Numbered from the stretch's first letter, positions 36,906-55,760 are shown. The stretch is 64,000 bases of DNA from Clarkia xantiana subsp. parviflora (GCA_036873135.1 JAPTYO010000003.1:21042001-21106000); one strand, 5' to 3'. The notes: generated from the sequence alone by a model not told the origin. Program-made: numbers and translations.

Positions 36906-39827
36906 CAATAGTAGATTGACACATGTCAACCTCTTCTTTCTTTCACATCTCCCTTTTATCGATTCTCTCATATAGCTTTGATCGCTTCTCTCCTGTAGTT
37001 GTAGTGTTATATTTTGTTATTTTATTTATTTAATATCTTATTTTCTTAATTGTTTGTTTTTTCATTCTGTTTTTCGTTAACTCTTATACATCTTGCTAAT
37101 TACCATATAAAAAAACTTTATTTGTTCTCTTTTGGTTTTAAATGTTTGGTATTTATGCTATCTAATAATTAATATAATTATATAACCTTGGCCAAAAAAA
37201 ATAATTAATAAATCTTGATTAAAAATTTGCGACGAAAAAAATAGTTGGCAACAAGTAAGTTTATATTACATGTTAGCTTCCAATTAATTTGTGTGTTTCC
37301 TGAAATTCTTTTAAATAAAAATTTATATTATAATATTATTAATGTGCACTTTGTATAAAATGACATTTACCATTAATTTCAGATTTTTATTGGGTAAACA
37401 CTATAGAATTATGACTCAATTGCTCTTTAGAGTTCACCCAGCCTAATAGGGTTTTAAAAAAATTCTAAATAACTATCGGAAGAATTTAACTTGATGATAA
37501 ATTATTTGCTCTATATAGTTCACTCCTTTTAATAAATTAAAAAAAAATAATTATACATAACTAATAGTACTTATCTTATATATGAGTATGTAGCCGTAAT
37601 ATTATATTATAATATAAATTTTTATCTAATTAAATTATGAGCAACATATATGTCAATTTTTTTATTAATAATTTTTTGGTAATACAAAATTATTTTGTTA
37701 ATTATTATTATATAGCATAAAATTTATCATTTTATAGCATAATAAAAGAATAAATAACCAAACATATAATAAAAGTATTTGCTCATATAGTTAAAACACA
37801 ACAGCAAATATATATAACACATTCCGTAGAGAGAAAAGAAAAAACAGGTGTCGAAAAGAGAGAATTAAGAAAGGGGTAATAGGAGAGATTATCATTGGAC
37901 ACGTGTCACGCTTCAATTGGGGCGGTTTAAACACCGTCCCTATACATGTGTAGAATTCCCCAAAAGGCGTCACATTGCGCGATGACCTAATTAAAATATC
38001 AGATACTGACTGACCCACATAGCGCCTCAGACATATGAGATCTGACCCACATACTAAGTCAGATATATAAAAAGACGAGTAAAACTAGCACTTAATAAGC
38101 CGTGAGTATAACAGCTCGAACATTACGTAGCGGATGGGTCTAATGTCACTATTACTTGCCCATTCTTTTAAAGAACTAGAAAAAAAAATTTGTTCATCAA
38201 CAAAACGCTAAACACGTTGATGCTAGAATAAATATTTTTCTTTTGCTTTAATTTAATTTGGAATAATCTTTTCCATTTTCCGTACTGTATTGCATGGGAA
38301 TTTAATCCTTTACGTAGCATCGCACCTATTGCTTTTATTGAGAAAACCAAATAAATTCCTGCTTCTTTTCTAGTACTATATGCACTTTTGCTCTAAGCTT
38401 TTATATACAGAACCAACAAACCACACTTGAAACTCTGGAACCTATTCGAAACCAGTTGGTGGTAAAAGAACAATACTACAAAGATTACATATCACGACAA
38501 TCGCTATAAGAAAAGTGGCGATTATATATGAGTGATTTACTTACTGATCCATCGATGGAGAATTTACTATCGGTTTCTGACCAGATTTCGACTGATTTGA
38601 TGAAAAAAAACGGCTTCTTACCGTCTGCTGACCAATTTATCCGACCGATTTTCCGGTCAGAGAACGGTCCAGACGCTATGAAGATCAACGACCGGTAACT
38701 GACATTTCGAGCCCGGTCAGAGAATCTCACACGTTTCTCTGACCGATCTTACATGGTCGATCCACGAAAAAAATATATTTATTATAATTCGAAACACCTT
38801 CCTCACTGATTTGTTGCCATGTCATATCGTTCGGTATTCGATGTGTTATTGTTTAATGGTATTGCACACACAATTGGGTCATTTGTCAACATAGTACAAG
38901 TAAAAGAAAGTTAACTACTTATGTTTATTAAAGATTCAACATAACCTCTAGACGGTCTTCTTAAGGAACCACGTCTAGACGTGAAAATAGTTCATCTGGT
39001 GAGGGGGAAGACATTTCATCTGATGACCTAGTTGTTTAGGTGACGGTATTTGTGGTGTAAACCGCGGTAGTCAGTGCAACATCACATTAACCAGTAGAAA
39101 GTCAAGTTGCGTAAGTTACATCTTAATCTCATCTGGCGTTTGATTCGACGATTAAGAAGTATTCGTTTTATTCCGGTGTGTTTGTACAAATACTGACAGT
39201 TTCGTTGGTTGTGCAGACTATTCCAAAGAGTTTTGTTGTTTACAATGGGCTGGACTACTTGAGTGAAGTGGAGATTGACGATCATGTTGGAATGAGGCGG
39301 AAATTAGCGGTTGAAACAGTACCTTCTAAGCACAAGTACAATCATCTACCCGTGCACCAACATCCTCTCTGATACCAGTTTAAGAAATGATGGATGAATT
39401 TTTACCTCGCGAACAAATTAGGAAAGAGTCAATACATTCACTTTGATGTTTCTTCTGAAAGAACTCTTATTGCCATATAATAGTGGTTTATATATGGTTT
39501 GTTGTGTGATAAAACTGTCGTGATTAACCGAAGTAATAATGCAATTATTATAAATGATATAACATACTTGTAGAAACATCTTTATTTTGTACTGTTTTTC
39601 TTAGTGGTAAACTGTGATACAGTATTACAAATGAAAATCGAACACATCTTATTAATGATCAATAATAAGTTATGTCGACATATACAAAAATTAGTATACA
39701 CAGTAAAATAATTTCTATATACACATTCATTTCTAAATCACGTCGACATAACCATCGAATTAATCATAACTAAAATACTATGAAATGAAAACGCACAACA
39801 CCAGATCCAGTTTCTAAATATGTTTAT
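36906..39827. other. Gene-poor intergenic region
   Basis: No supported gene. Contains the displaced PGG upstream segment (38210-38310). At 38480-38770 there are several short motifs in both orientations (CCGGTCAGAG, TCTGACCGA), as in subterminal regions of CACTA or hAT elements; no termini were found. Confidence 0.4.
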
Positions 39828-39939
39828 GAGTATTTCAAACGGTATTGACGGTGACTCAGCAAGCAATACTTTGATAAAGTTATAATAACTTTATCAAAGT
39901 CTTGTTTGCTGAGTCACCGTCAACTTGTTTGAAATACTC
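39828..39939. repeat. Long near-perfect hairpin
   Basis: A 112-bp inverted repeat with arms of about 54 bases and a 3-base centre. Arms pair GAGTATTTCAAAC with GTTTGAAATACTC, and TGACGGTGACTCAGCAA with TTGCTGAGTCACCGTCA, broken by only a few mismatches. It could be a palindromic MITE or a transcribed small-RNA hairpin. Confidence 0.85.
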
Positions 39940-41739
39940 AAAAACCGAACGTCATGACAGGACATGAAACCGAACGTCGTGACAGAAATAACATCCCCGC
40001 ACGCAGACCAATTCCCTATGTGGGTTCCCTACAATCAGTCTGCCGACAAAGGGGAAAGATGATGAAAAGTCGATAAGTTGGAGAATGGTGATATGAAGCC
40101 TCCCCTTAAGGGAAATCGGCCTCCAAAATTTACGGAGTACCTATTTTCATAGCACTTACAAAGAGACGATGACTTTAAGCTTAATGCTCCCAGCTCGAAA
40201 TTGCGAAATGAATCTTAAATATACCGGAAAAAAACGACAATAGGGACATATCCCACCACGAACAAGGGGTCCGCAAAACACCTGTCAAATGGGGGGGGGG
40301 GGAGTATTGTACATCCTAGCACACAATTACAAAGACGGGGTTCGGCTGAATATAAGAACATGAAGCGAATACATAAACTTCACCGACAACAACGCATGGG
40401 AGAATGATTTATGAATATTAACCGGATAAATCAACGCATGGATTGAAGTCATAACAATTAAGAGAGAAAAATCAGAAACGTTAGGACGAAAGGTGGAATG
40501 AACCCAACCGTCCATTTTTATAGCCGGAACGTGGAAAGATTGAAAAGATCGGGACTTTTGATTTCAAGGACATTAAAGTTTTTTTTTTTTGTTAAACCTA
40601 TGCCGTACTCCACGTAGTATTTAATCATCAACAGCCCCGTAACTACCGATCCCCACCATTAATTCCGACGACTCGATCTCCAAACAAAGTAAATGTCACC
40701 AAAACCCTAATATTGGGCAGTCACACACCCCAGATCCCCTTCAGTAATGTCGACATATCACAGAGAAACAGTACAACAGTTATCTAAATATTTCGTTATT
40801 TTGATGGTAAATGTTTTCGCTGCAATGGTAAATAAACTGTCCATATATATTGTCATTTTCCTGGTAATTATTATCCTTGTAAACATCAACTTGTATCCTT
40901 GTCATGATAAATCATGTGTTCAGAAATCGTCTAATTTTCTTAGAAAATCTTATCATTTAGTGATAGTATCGTCTCTTACTCATAGTAGAACATCTTCTCT
41001 TCATCCAACATATATGCCGACTTATACTGTGCATCCAAATTATTTATGTCGAAACAGATATATATTGGTATGTCAACCATTACAAAAAACACAAATTGGT
41101 ATGTCGATACACCTCAACAATTTTGAAGTTGTCCAGTTTTGTGATTAAATAACACGTCTCCCAAGAGTGAAAAAGACGATGAAAACGATGGCTAACGCAG
41201 AAATTACATTTCTTTGTAGATTATGTCAACATTGTCATACCTAAATCTAAAACGGCGATTACGTTTTGAAAACATGGATTTTTGAAAAGAGTCGCCACTA
41301 GTTAATTATAAGGCTAACTAGAATCCTAAATTGTCTTGGGAATAACGAATTAATCACCTAGATCTAAATCGGTCTACGATAAGAAATTCGGATTTATGAG
41401 TTGTGTTACAAATTAACACATGGCAATAATATCGTTTTTTCGGTACTCTATTTAATTTTTTTTTTCATGTTTTTATTTAATATTTTTACCCAAAAATTAG
41501 TATCACATATAAACCATTTTACTAAAAGACAATCAATTAAGAGTTAAGCTAAATCGATAGTTAATATAAATAGAAATAAATATTATAAGTAAAATATTCT
41601 AAATAAATGATATAAGAAAAAAAATACAAAGATACAACATAGAAATTGTATCAACGGATTATCACGTTTACCTTCACCTTCAGCCATATCATCGAATAGG
41701 TCAGTGCTGCTATAATCATTCGCAGCAGCAATGAGGTGA
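39940..41739. other. Gene-poor intergenic region
   Basis: No convincing gene. Just after the hairpin, CCGAACGTCATGACA and CCGAACGTCGTGACA form a short direct repeat. A run of 12 G lies at 40291-40302. ATGTCGACATA-like palindromic motifs recur (39672, 39741, 40747). A 133-codon open frame at 40747-41148 lacks family resemblance. Confidence 0.35.
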
Positions 41740-42972
41740 CTATAGACGGTGGAGCAGTTGAGTTGGAGATGGTCAGATGAAGACGAAGGTTTGACAGTAA
41801 AATCAAGCCTGAGTAATAATAATAATAATAATATAATAGCGTCGGCTTATGAAGTACTCTCAGGACATCTGCATACTCCTAGTGCATCAGACTGGGATTG
41901 GATTTGGAAGACGCCCACTATTCCTCGAATTCAATACTTTATGTGGCTCGGCTTCAGGGGCCGATTGGCCACCACCTCACTTCTTAATCGTATAGGGTGT
42001 AACATATATAAACCCTATTTGTCCGATGTGCTCTAACGATATTGAGAGCATTGACTATATTGCTTAAGAGGTGTGTACATGCGAGGCGGTTGTGGGTAAA
42101 CTGCTTTGTGCCAACCAACTTTAGTGGCTCATTGAGACTGCCATTAGATGAATGGATTAAGGCCAACTACACTGTACAAGATTGTTTTGTGCAGGGTGTA
42201 GATTGGAGAAATTGTTTTCCTATTGTCTTTGGAAGAACATAAATGTGTTTGTCTTTCGAAGGAACACTTCTTTTAATAATGTGTTTAGTGTCTCTCTTGC
42301 TCAAGCTAAATCTTTCAGGAAGCCTGACACATCATGAAGACTCAAAGTCCTTCTCTACCATACATGTTAGATGGTTCATACCAAATCATGGATGGAAGAA
42401 ACTAAACATATACGGAGCTTCCCACGGTAACCCGAGTAAAGCAGGTGCAGGAGGAGTCATTCGTGACTCTAACGAGAATTGGATCTCCGGTTTTTCTAGA
42501 AACTTGGGAATTGCGAATAGCCTTGTGGCGGAACTTTGGGCTATCCGAGATTGGATATCTCTTGCTATTAGCTTGGGAATTTAGTATATTGGGACTGATT
42601 CTTTGACGCTCAACAATTTATCTCGGATAGTTCCCTCCCTAATTTGAAACTCATGCCAGTTGTTTTAGATTGCAGGAATCTCTTACTCCAATTACGTAGA
42701 TACAAACTTCGACACATCTATCGAGAAGCTAACTCGGTTGCAGATGCATTGGCTGGAATTGGAGTCCATCAAGAGTCAAACTTTGTTACCTATTGCGTTC
42801 CTCCGAAAGAAGCTAAATTTTGTACTTTGAAATATAGTGTGGGTGCTTGTGAACCCCAATTAATTAATTGTAATGACTAATATTTTTGAACTTTGGTTGA
42901 ACCGATTCTTGTTGAGTCGGGGCAACCTTTCGTTCTAGTAATATATTCATTTTTCTATTAAAAAAAAAAACA
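41740..42972 (+). pseudogene. 3' remnant of a LINE retrotransposon (zf-RVT and RNase H-like)
   Basis: Broken plus-strand frames match the C-terminal half of plant non-LTR retrotransposon ORF2 or its domesticated relatives. 41749-42036 has the zf-RVT region (WDWIWKTPTIPRIQYFMW). 42243-42584 and 42644-42880 carry an RVT_3 RNase H-like domain (GASHGNPSKAGAGGVIRDSN, LVAELWAIRDWI, then REANSVADALAGIG). Stops and frameshifts separate them, so it is inactive. It ends with an A run at about 42960-42971, as LINE insertions do. No reverse-transcriptase core is present, consistent with 5' truncation. Confidence 0.82.
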
Positions 42973-43061
42973 TGTGTTATATTTAAGACTTTTTTTTGCT
43001 CTCAGCTTCTTTTTACAAACACTACAAATAGCTAAGACTCTAAATAATCAAGAAAAAATTA

Positions 43062-43941
43062 ACAGCACGTTTAGTTCGTGGAATAGGAAATAAGGAATAG
43101 GGAATAAGAATAAAGAATATGTAATATTAATATGATGTTGTTTGGTTTACGTGAAAAATATGCAATGAGGATTCTAAATTCAATGTTTGATTCATAAAGT
43201 TTTATAGGTGAATGAATGGAATAAGCCCAAACTGACAGATATACCATTTTGCTATATATATTAATTAAATTAACAATATTAAACATGTAATAATCAAATA
43301 ATAAATTGAAAAATTGAGATATCGTAGCGAGCGGCGGTGGCGGTCGGGCGGTAGACGAGCAGCGGTGGTCGGCAACGCGTGCGGCGACGGCGGGCGGGCG
43401 AAGATAGACGAGCGGGTGGCGGTCGACATTTGGCGGTGATTGGTGGGCGGCGGCGGTGACGTGAGGGCGGCGGCGGTGACGTGAGGACATCGGCAGCTGC
43501 TGGCAGATGACCACAGGCGGTGGCAGACAAACACATATATTTTTTTAAAAGTTGGTGGGCAGCGGTGGCAGGCAGTTGGCGGGTGACCATAGGTGGTAGC
43601 TGGCAAAAAAATACTTTTTTAAATGATTATTTGAAAACAAATAGAATATTGTAAAGTAAAAATAACATATTAATTTATTATTCTTAATTAAATTAAAGTA
43701 TAATTTATTTTAATTAAATTTATTATGCAATAAATTATATAATATATATAATACAAAGTTAAAATTGTATATATTTTTTTTCAATTCCATCAAACTTGGA
43801 ATAATCGGTTAGTTTAGGATTATACATTTCATCAAAATTATGAATGATGAATCTTTATTCCCACACAATAAAAGAACCAAACACCACCATAGTAATTACT
43901 ATTCCTTATTTCTATTCCAATTCTACGAACCAAACATGTTG
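43062..43941. mobile_element. MITE-like element with GTTTGGTTCGT ends and GGC-rich core
   Basis: Left end GCACGTTTAGTTCGTGGAAT and right end (reverse) ACATGTTTGGTTCGTAGAAT form diverged terminal inverted repeats continuing into GAAATAAGGAATAG. The core at about 43325-43600 is a GC-rich array of GGCGGTGGC/GGCGGCGG phrases, sharply different from its AT-rich surroundings. TAAGACTC occurs at 43033-43040 and 43942-43949 and might be an 8-bp duplication, but the left copy lies about 20 bases from the apparent end. Open frames in the core are artefacts of the repeat. Confidence 0.65.
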
Positions 43942-44724
43942 TAAGACTCGTCAAACTCTTTTTTAGTAAACTATTTCATAGGTTTTGGCAAAAAAAAAAA
44001 AAAAAAAACTCGGTCCGGTCATTTCGGAACCGACCCGTTTGGAATCGGTCTAGTTTGGACTTGTTCCAAATAAACCATGTTTTCAATGGGAGAAACAAAC
44101 CAAAAATTGATATTACACTTCTTTAAGAACCGATATGAACTGGACCGGCCTATTTTGAGCCGATATGACTTGTTTTGGACTGATTTTTTTAATACTTATT
44201 TAAATAAAATTAACATAAATCTACATAGAAAAACGGTCCGACCAGATTCTGGACCGAACCTGACAATTTTTTTACAAAAGTAGTCTGGAACCGGTCTAGT
44301 TTTTCTACTTAAATATTAACCAATATCAAATTCTTGTCGAACCAAAACTGTTACCAACGGCTACTTCATCCAGTTCATGATTGGCCAAATGAATAACTCA
44401 AAATAGTAACAAGTTCCGATTCTATGCCCATTCCTATTATTTCATTCAATAAATAGTCAAATTATAGATATACACATACAACACCATCAAACTACAAACA
44501 ATCAACTATAAAATTTAAACAACAATAATGTTCATTTATGTTATCTCCCCTACAATTATTAGAGGTCGAGTCGGCCAAAGAAAAACAAAACCAAAAAAAT
44601 GGGTGAACGCTAGCTAATTGGTCCCTACCATCCAGCTCAGCTTCCTCTGTACTATCAGTTGCCTCTAAAAAATATCACTTTTAATTATCATACTCCAAAA
44701 AGTTTGAGCCTTTCATCATCATCC
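43942..44724. other. Remorin upstream region
   Basis: Bases about 44010-44330 are rich in CCGGTC/GGACCGG/GAACCG phrases like 24130-24470, probably a shared repeat. The final 150 bases are the remorin promoter and leader. Confidence 0.45.
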
Positions 44725-46130
44725 ATGGCGGAAGAAGAATCCAAGAAGCTCGACACCGAAGCTCCCTCCGAATCTCCACCTCCGCCGCCGCCACCTCCAC
44801 CGGCCACCGAACCCGAACCAGCTGACGTGGCAGAGGAGAGTTCCAAAGAAGTGAAATCCGAGGAATCTAACAAAGCTCTTGCGGTTGTTGAGAAGAAACA
44901 TTCGGAAGGTTCCATTGATCGAGGTATATATATAAATAAGATTGTGAATTGGGGTTTAATATATATTAATGGTGGGGAAATGTAAATGAGTGTAAATTCT
45001 GCAGATGTTGTTCTTGCTAGACTTGAATCAGACAAGCAGACGTCTCTTATCAAAGCATGGGAAGAGAGTGAGAGATCCAAAGCTGAGAACAAGTAAGATA
45101 TTGTGATTAGACTAAATGCTATAGACTAACTTTTGGTAAAAAAAAATGTTATAGAGCAATCGAATTTCTAGTTATTGATACTTATAAAACATAAATTAGA
45201 TTTTATGAAATAGAAAGTTAATCAGAACTGAGACATTACTTGTATTTCGATGTGTTTAATCTAATAATTAAATTGTTTTCAATTTATATTTGAATTCATC
45301 TTGGTACACATGAAAAAAAAAAACCATGTGACGGAAATATGCTCCTGTTATGTCAAATTTGACGAAAATTGAAACAGATGTAACAATTTGCTCTGAAATT
45401 AAAGTTGGGTAGCCAATTTTAATTTAAAAAAATTAAAATTCAGGTAATGATTTGTAAATTAATCAAAACCCGGGTAGCAATTTGGTTATTAACCCTAAAA
45501 AAATGAATAGTATAATGGTTTTAATAAAATTAAAAATAAAATGAAGAACGCCAAAAATGGATATCACTTAACCTTTTCACATCATCCGCCATCGTTAGTC
45601 AACATAACCAAAAAAAGGTAACATATTTGAAATGTAAATAAATAAGGAAAATATCACAAATTGGCAAATAAAGCAACTAAAGAGGTATTTAACATTTAGA
45701 GTAATGGCATGCATGGTTTTTACTGTAAATTCCTAAATGCTAAGTTTTTGAAGCTCTTTGTCTTAACTGTGAATTAAGGGCTCAAAAGAAGCTCTCCGAT
45801 GTTGGGTCTTGGGAAAACCGCAAGAAGGCGGTTGTCGAGGCTGAGCTCAGATCAATCGAGGTACCATCTCTAACTAATTATAATCGATTTATTCGTAAAA
45901 ACACCTTAACTCGACAAACCATTGGTTTCGAACAGGAGAAGTTGGAAAAAAAGAAGGCAAAATACGTCGAGAAATTAAAGAACAAGGCTGCCCAAATTCA
46001 CAAACAGGCGGAAGAGAAGAGAGCCATTATCGAAGCGAAACAAGGGGAAGATCTCCTCAAGGTTGAGGAGTTAGCCGCGAATTATCGCGTCAAGGGACTT
46101 CCGCCGAAGAAATTTCTTGGAGTTTTCTAA
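44725..46130 (+). CDS. Remorin (group 1-like)
   Basis: Plasma-membrane inner-leaflet scaffold protein marking sterol-rich nanodomains. Exons: 44725-44923, 45005-45092, 45779-45860 and 45936-46130; 187 residues. The N-terminal half is disordered and Pro/Glu-rich (a run of nine prolines near residues 20-28), with an acidic Lys/Glu/Ser segment. The Remorin_C domain starts at about residue 66 (DVVLARLESDKQTSLIKAWE), continues with WENRKKAVVEAELRSIEEKL and a Lys/Glu coiled coil, and ends in the membrane-anchor peptide YRVKGLPPKKFLGVF. Start chosen at MAEEESKK, matching family starts; an in-frame upstream ATG at 44659 adds an unrelated stretch. Intron 2 contains a repeat (45300-45498). Confidence 0.95.
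45300..45498. repeat. Dispersed repeat in remorin intron 2
   Basis: Contains TGTCAAATTTGACGAAAATT and TAACAATTTGCT and ends GGTTATTAACCCT, related to 1-129 and 19900-20060. The terminus resembles the end of the element at 47266-47802. Confidence 0.5.
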
Positions 46131-47039
46131 GAATGAAACCGAATCGCTTTTAAATATAAAGAATAAGTCAAGTCTTCACCTATTACCTTAAGATTTTAGA
46201 ACAGTTGGTCAAGTGGTTAGTCAACTGGTAAATGTTGGTCTACTCCTTACGCATGTGCATTCGTTGTTTATTTTAGGGTTTGCTATTTGAGTGTTGTTGA
46301 TTCATTGTGTATTATATATAGTGTTTGGTCTTTTGGGTGTTGTTGATTGGTGTGTGTTATTAGGGTTAGCATTGTGTGGATTGTGAAAATTCTGTCATTT
46401 TGTGAAAGTCGGAAATAAAATCGAGTGCGACTATATGTTGATGCATGGTTTGATTAAATTACATTTCATTTATATCATCTTTATCATATTACACCCTTCT
46501 TGAGCACAATTGGGGTCAGGTGAATTGGACCCTCAAACCCAATTTGGGCCTAATTTGGGCCTATGTCCAGTTGACCTAGTTGAACCCAATTTGGGCCTAT
46601 GTCCAGTTGACCTAGTTGAACCTAGTCTAGGTATAAGTCTGTATGTTATATGGTTTGATTAAATTACATATTCGGTTAAGTATATTTAATTATTCATTTG
46701 TATCGTGTTTATCAAATTCTTTATATTTTTCAAACAAAAAATTCTTTCAAAAATCGAACTAAGGAGCTATTCATATGTTTGATTGAACTCAGCAACAACA
46801 GGAACAAATTCTTGGTTCGGTTTTTTGTTACGTCACTTTTCCATCTGCCGCTGTTATTAAATGTAACCAAATAGCAATATTTTAAAACGTAAAATTATAT
46901 ATCACAAGTTTGAACAAAAACCGACTAACATAAGTAACTATTTAGGTAGATGTTCTTCCCAGTTCCCACAATAGACAGAATTGAATAGCACAGAATTAAT
47001 AACAGATTTAAAATTTTGTTAAGAATTGTAATATTCAAA
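46131..47039. other. Remorin 3' flank
   Basis: 3' UTR then AT-rich DNA. A perfect or near-perfect 36-base tandem duplication (ATTTGGGCCTATGTCC start) lies at about 46551-46624. No gene. Confidence 0.5.
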
Positions 47040-47990
47040 CGGTTGCTAATAGGTTGCTAATAGGTGTCTCAGATTTCGTTTTCGTTACTTTTTAATTTCA
47101 CGTCCGTTTTTTTATGTTAGACAGATTTTGGTAACAAGAGCATTTAAAAAAGAGAAAATAGCAAAAACACTTCTATTTCCTTTTAACTTATGTCAATTAT
47201 TATATACATACAATGAAATTAAAAAAAAAAAAATTATACAAAATTGAGATTCAATTTAAATTAATGGGTTAATAACTAAAAAACTGTCAAAGGTTTACCC
47301 TATGTTAAAATTAGGTGTCTGAAGTTTGAAATGTTAAAATGGACTGTCCCAAATTTCATTTTTGTTGAAATTTGGTGTCTTGGTATGATTACTTTAGAGA
47401 AGTCAGTTCCGACGAAACCGTTTGTCAAATTCAAGCTCTCATACACACTCCATTCTCGTCATCTTGCCGGGACCGTCACCTAAAAAGTTGGTCACATACG
47501 GACAAGTAAATCTCGCTCTATTATCCTTGGAAAATGGCTCTACACCACTCTTCTAGATTTTTTTTTTTTTTTTAATGTTCAATTTTTAGGTGAAATTTGA
47601 CGATTTTGTGAAAAGTAAAGAGTGATAGATTATGAGTGGGTTGGTGGGTTGATGAAAATGATTGAATGGAGATGAAAAGACGCACAAAGACATCAAATTT
47701 CAACAAAAATGAAACTTGGGACAGTCCATTTTAACATTTCAAACTTCAGACACCTAATTTTAACATAGGGTAAACCTTGGACAGTTTTTTAGTTATTAAC
47801 CCTAAATTAATTGGCATAAATATATATAAATTAACAGAAAAACGAACAGAAAACAAAAAAGGAAAACGAAACCTGGGACACTTATTAGCAATGAAAATGA
47901 AACACGGGGCACCTATTAGCAACAATTTAAACCTAAGACACTTAAAAACAACAGGTTGCAAACTTGGGAATGTGATTAGGTTCTTAACCC
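47040..47990. mobile_element. MULE-like MITE interrupted by a second element
   Basis: The right part (47803-47990) ends GTGATTAGGTTCTTAACCC, the family end seen at 10959 and 18146. The left part (47040-47256) has the matching inner arm (GCTAATAGGTGTCTCAG and TTTCGTTTTCGTTACTTT) but its terminal bases are truncated or diverged. A different element sits inside. Confidence 0.75.
47266..47802. mobile_element. Nested 537-bp MULE-like MITE
   Basis: Starts GGGTTAATAACTAAAAAACT and ends in its inverse GTTATTAACCC, with terminal inverted repeats extending over about 100 bases (CCCTATGTTAAAATTAGGTG in both). It is flanked by a perfect 9-bp duplication TAAATTAAT (47257-47265 and 47803-47811). It is therefore younger than the surrounding element. 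Confidence 0.9.
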
Positions 47991-48208
47991 ATAAATTAAC
48001 CAACATTATCGTAAGCTGGTCATTCGAACCAAACATCGACTAGAGTTCTACAAGAAATAAGCAGATCTATCACTCACTAACCTAGCTATCCTGCAAAAGC
48101 TCATAATCTGGCAATAATATGGATCTCTCATTTGCCATACAATAAGCACCTTAATCAGTAAACCATCCAAAACAAACACAAGCTCATACCATGAATCTGA
48201 AATGCAGA

Positions 48209-54305
<6,097 letters not shown>

Positions 54306-54638
54306 GTGGCGACCCTAGGTCCATCCCGCTACGTAATATTCAAACTCTCATGCTCACGATCTGGGTTTTTTCCGACCGGACTTAACGAGCAACCAACGCA
54401 TGCACTTGCCTCGTCAACGAGGCCCCACCAGCAGCCTAGTATAGTCAAGAAGCCGGTTCGTGCCCAGTTCTACTCGCCTCCTCATATGCCTAAAGCGGTG
54501 TGTGGGTCAGGCGGGACCTTATATTTTTTATAACAGGTCACCGCGAGGTGACGCCCTGAGACATTTCGAACCTGGGTCCTCGGAGCCAAACCACATGGGA
54601 GTAAGCGCACTTGACTACTAGACCACCATTGCTGGTGG
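54306..54638 (-). mobile_element. tRNA-derived SINE
   Basis: Read on the minus strand, the head at 54638 has an A-box-like TGGTCTAGTAGTCAAGTGCG and a B-box-like AGGTTCGAAATG about 50 bases later, as in RNA polymerase III promoters. The body continues to about 54306 and is shared with 34297-34515 and with fragments at 25821 and 26640. This is the best preserved copy. AATTGA on both sides may be part of a target duplication, but that is weak. Confidence 0.7.
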
Positions 54639-55760
54639 TAAAATAAAAAATAATTGATAATCAATTCCAACTTAATCGGAAATTTAATTTATAAGAATAT
54701 AATTAGTTATTTTAGATAAAGTCCACTAAATATTATGACTAAAAAAAGACAAGGCGGCGGATGGAAAAATAACGTGACAAAATAATAATTGTTATTGTTT
54801 TGAAAACGAAGAACTTGAAAATAAATCCAAAAATAGGGACAATCTATAAAAAAAAATTGAAAAGTATGAGATATTTTTTTAATTAAATTATAATGTAACA
54901 AATAATAATATTACATATGAAAAATTCAAAACATGATGAATAACTAATCTAAAAATGGTAATTTTTCTTTCTTAAAATGGTAACTAATTTATGAAATTGG
55001 TAAAGAAATTCTAAAATGGTAAAAACGTAATCCTAAAAATGGTAATAAAAAACAAATAATTAAGTATTAGTATGGAAAACTAAATCACTATGGAAAAATA
55101 GTAAAAAAAAAAAAAGCTGTAAATATTTACCAAAAATTAGAAATAAATTCTTAATACCCTAAAATACATTTCGAGTAAAAAAACTGAATTTTATTTAAAA
55201 ATGAAAAAAAAAGCCAAAGGTCCCCTTGATACCTCATTTTTTTTAACTAAAATTATAAATTTCTTTTATTATTTCATTTTAATATTTTTAAATAATTCTT
55301 AAATATATTTATATTTATTTTTTTAATTTCGGCAACAAAAAAGTAGTTTTTTTTTTCCAAAGAGGGTATTTTTAATTTAATACTTTAATAGAATATCATA
55401 TAAAAAATTGAGATTTGTTCAATTTTTTTCCCCTTATTTCAAATAAAGAATTACTAATTTTTACAGAGTCGATCATGTGATGACATGTCAAAAAACTTTA
55501 TTTAAAACCACGATTTTAAAATGTGTTATATTTAAAATATATGTTTAAGAACATGTTACATCTAAAATAATTATAGACAAATATATGATTTTTTTTTTTT
55601 TTCGTTCGTATAAACTGTAAAGTTTTTTAGTTTTTCACGGAGTGGTCTTAAGGAGACCCTCATCCGGAAGCAGCACATATAAACTGTAAAGTAATTAACT
55701 GAATTACGTTTCCTAAAAAATTGAATTATTACATTAAAGACTACATTCGTAGTATACTTA
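54639..55760. other. Intergenic, AT-rich
   Basis: No gene. Several phrases of the form AAAATGGTAA recur between 54950 and 55050, suggesting a degenerate short repeat. Confidence 0.45.

Noticed and set aside
38480..38770. Definite CACTA transposon end
   Set aside because: Short motifs in both orientations are suggestive, but no CACTA terminus or 3-bp duplication could be located.
40747..41148. 133-codon ORF with hydrophobic stretch
   Set aside because: AT-rich low-complexity hydrophobic run, no recognisable domain, no promoter or splice context; likely chance in repeat-rich DNA.
43071..43606. Three overlapping minus-strand Pro/Arg/His-rich ORFs
   Set aside because: They are readings of the GGC-rich repeat core of a MITE-like element in several frames, not proteins.
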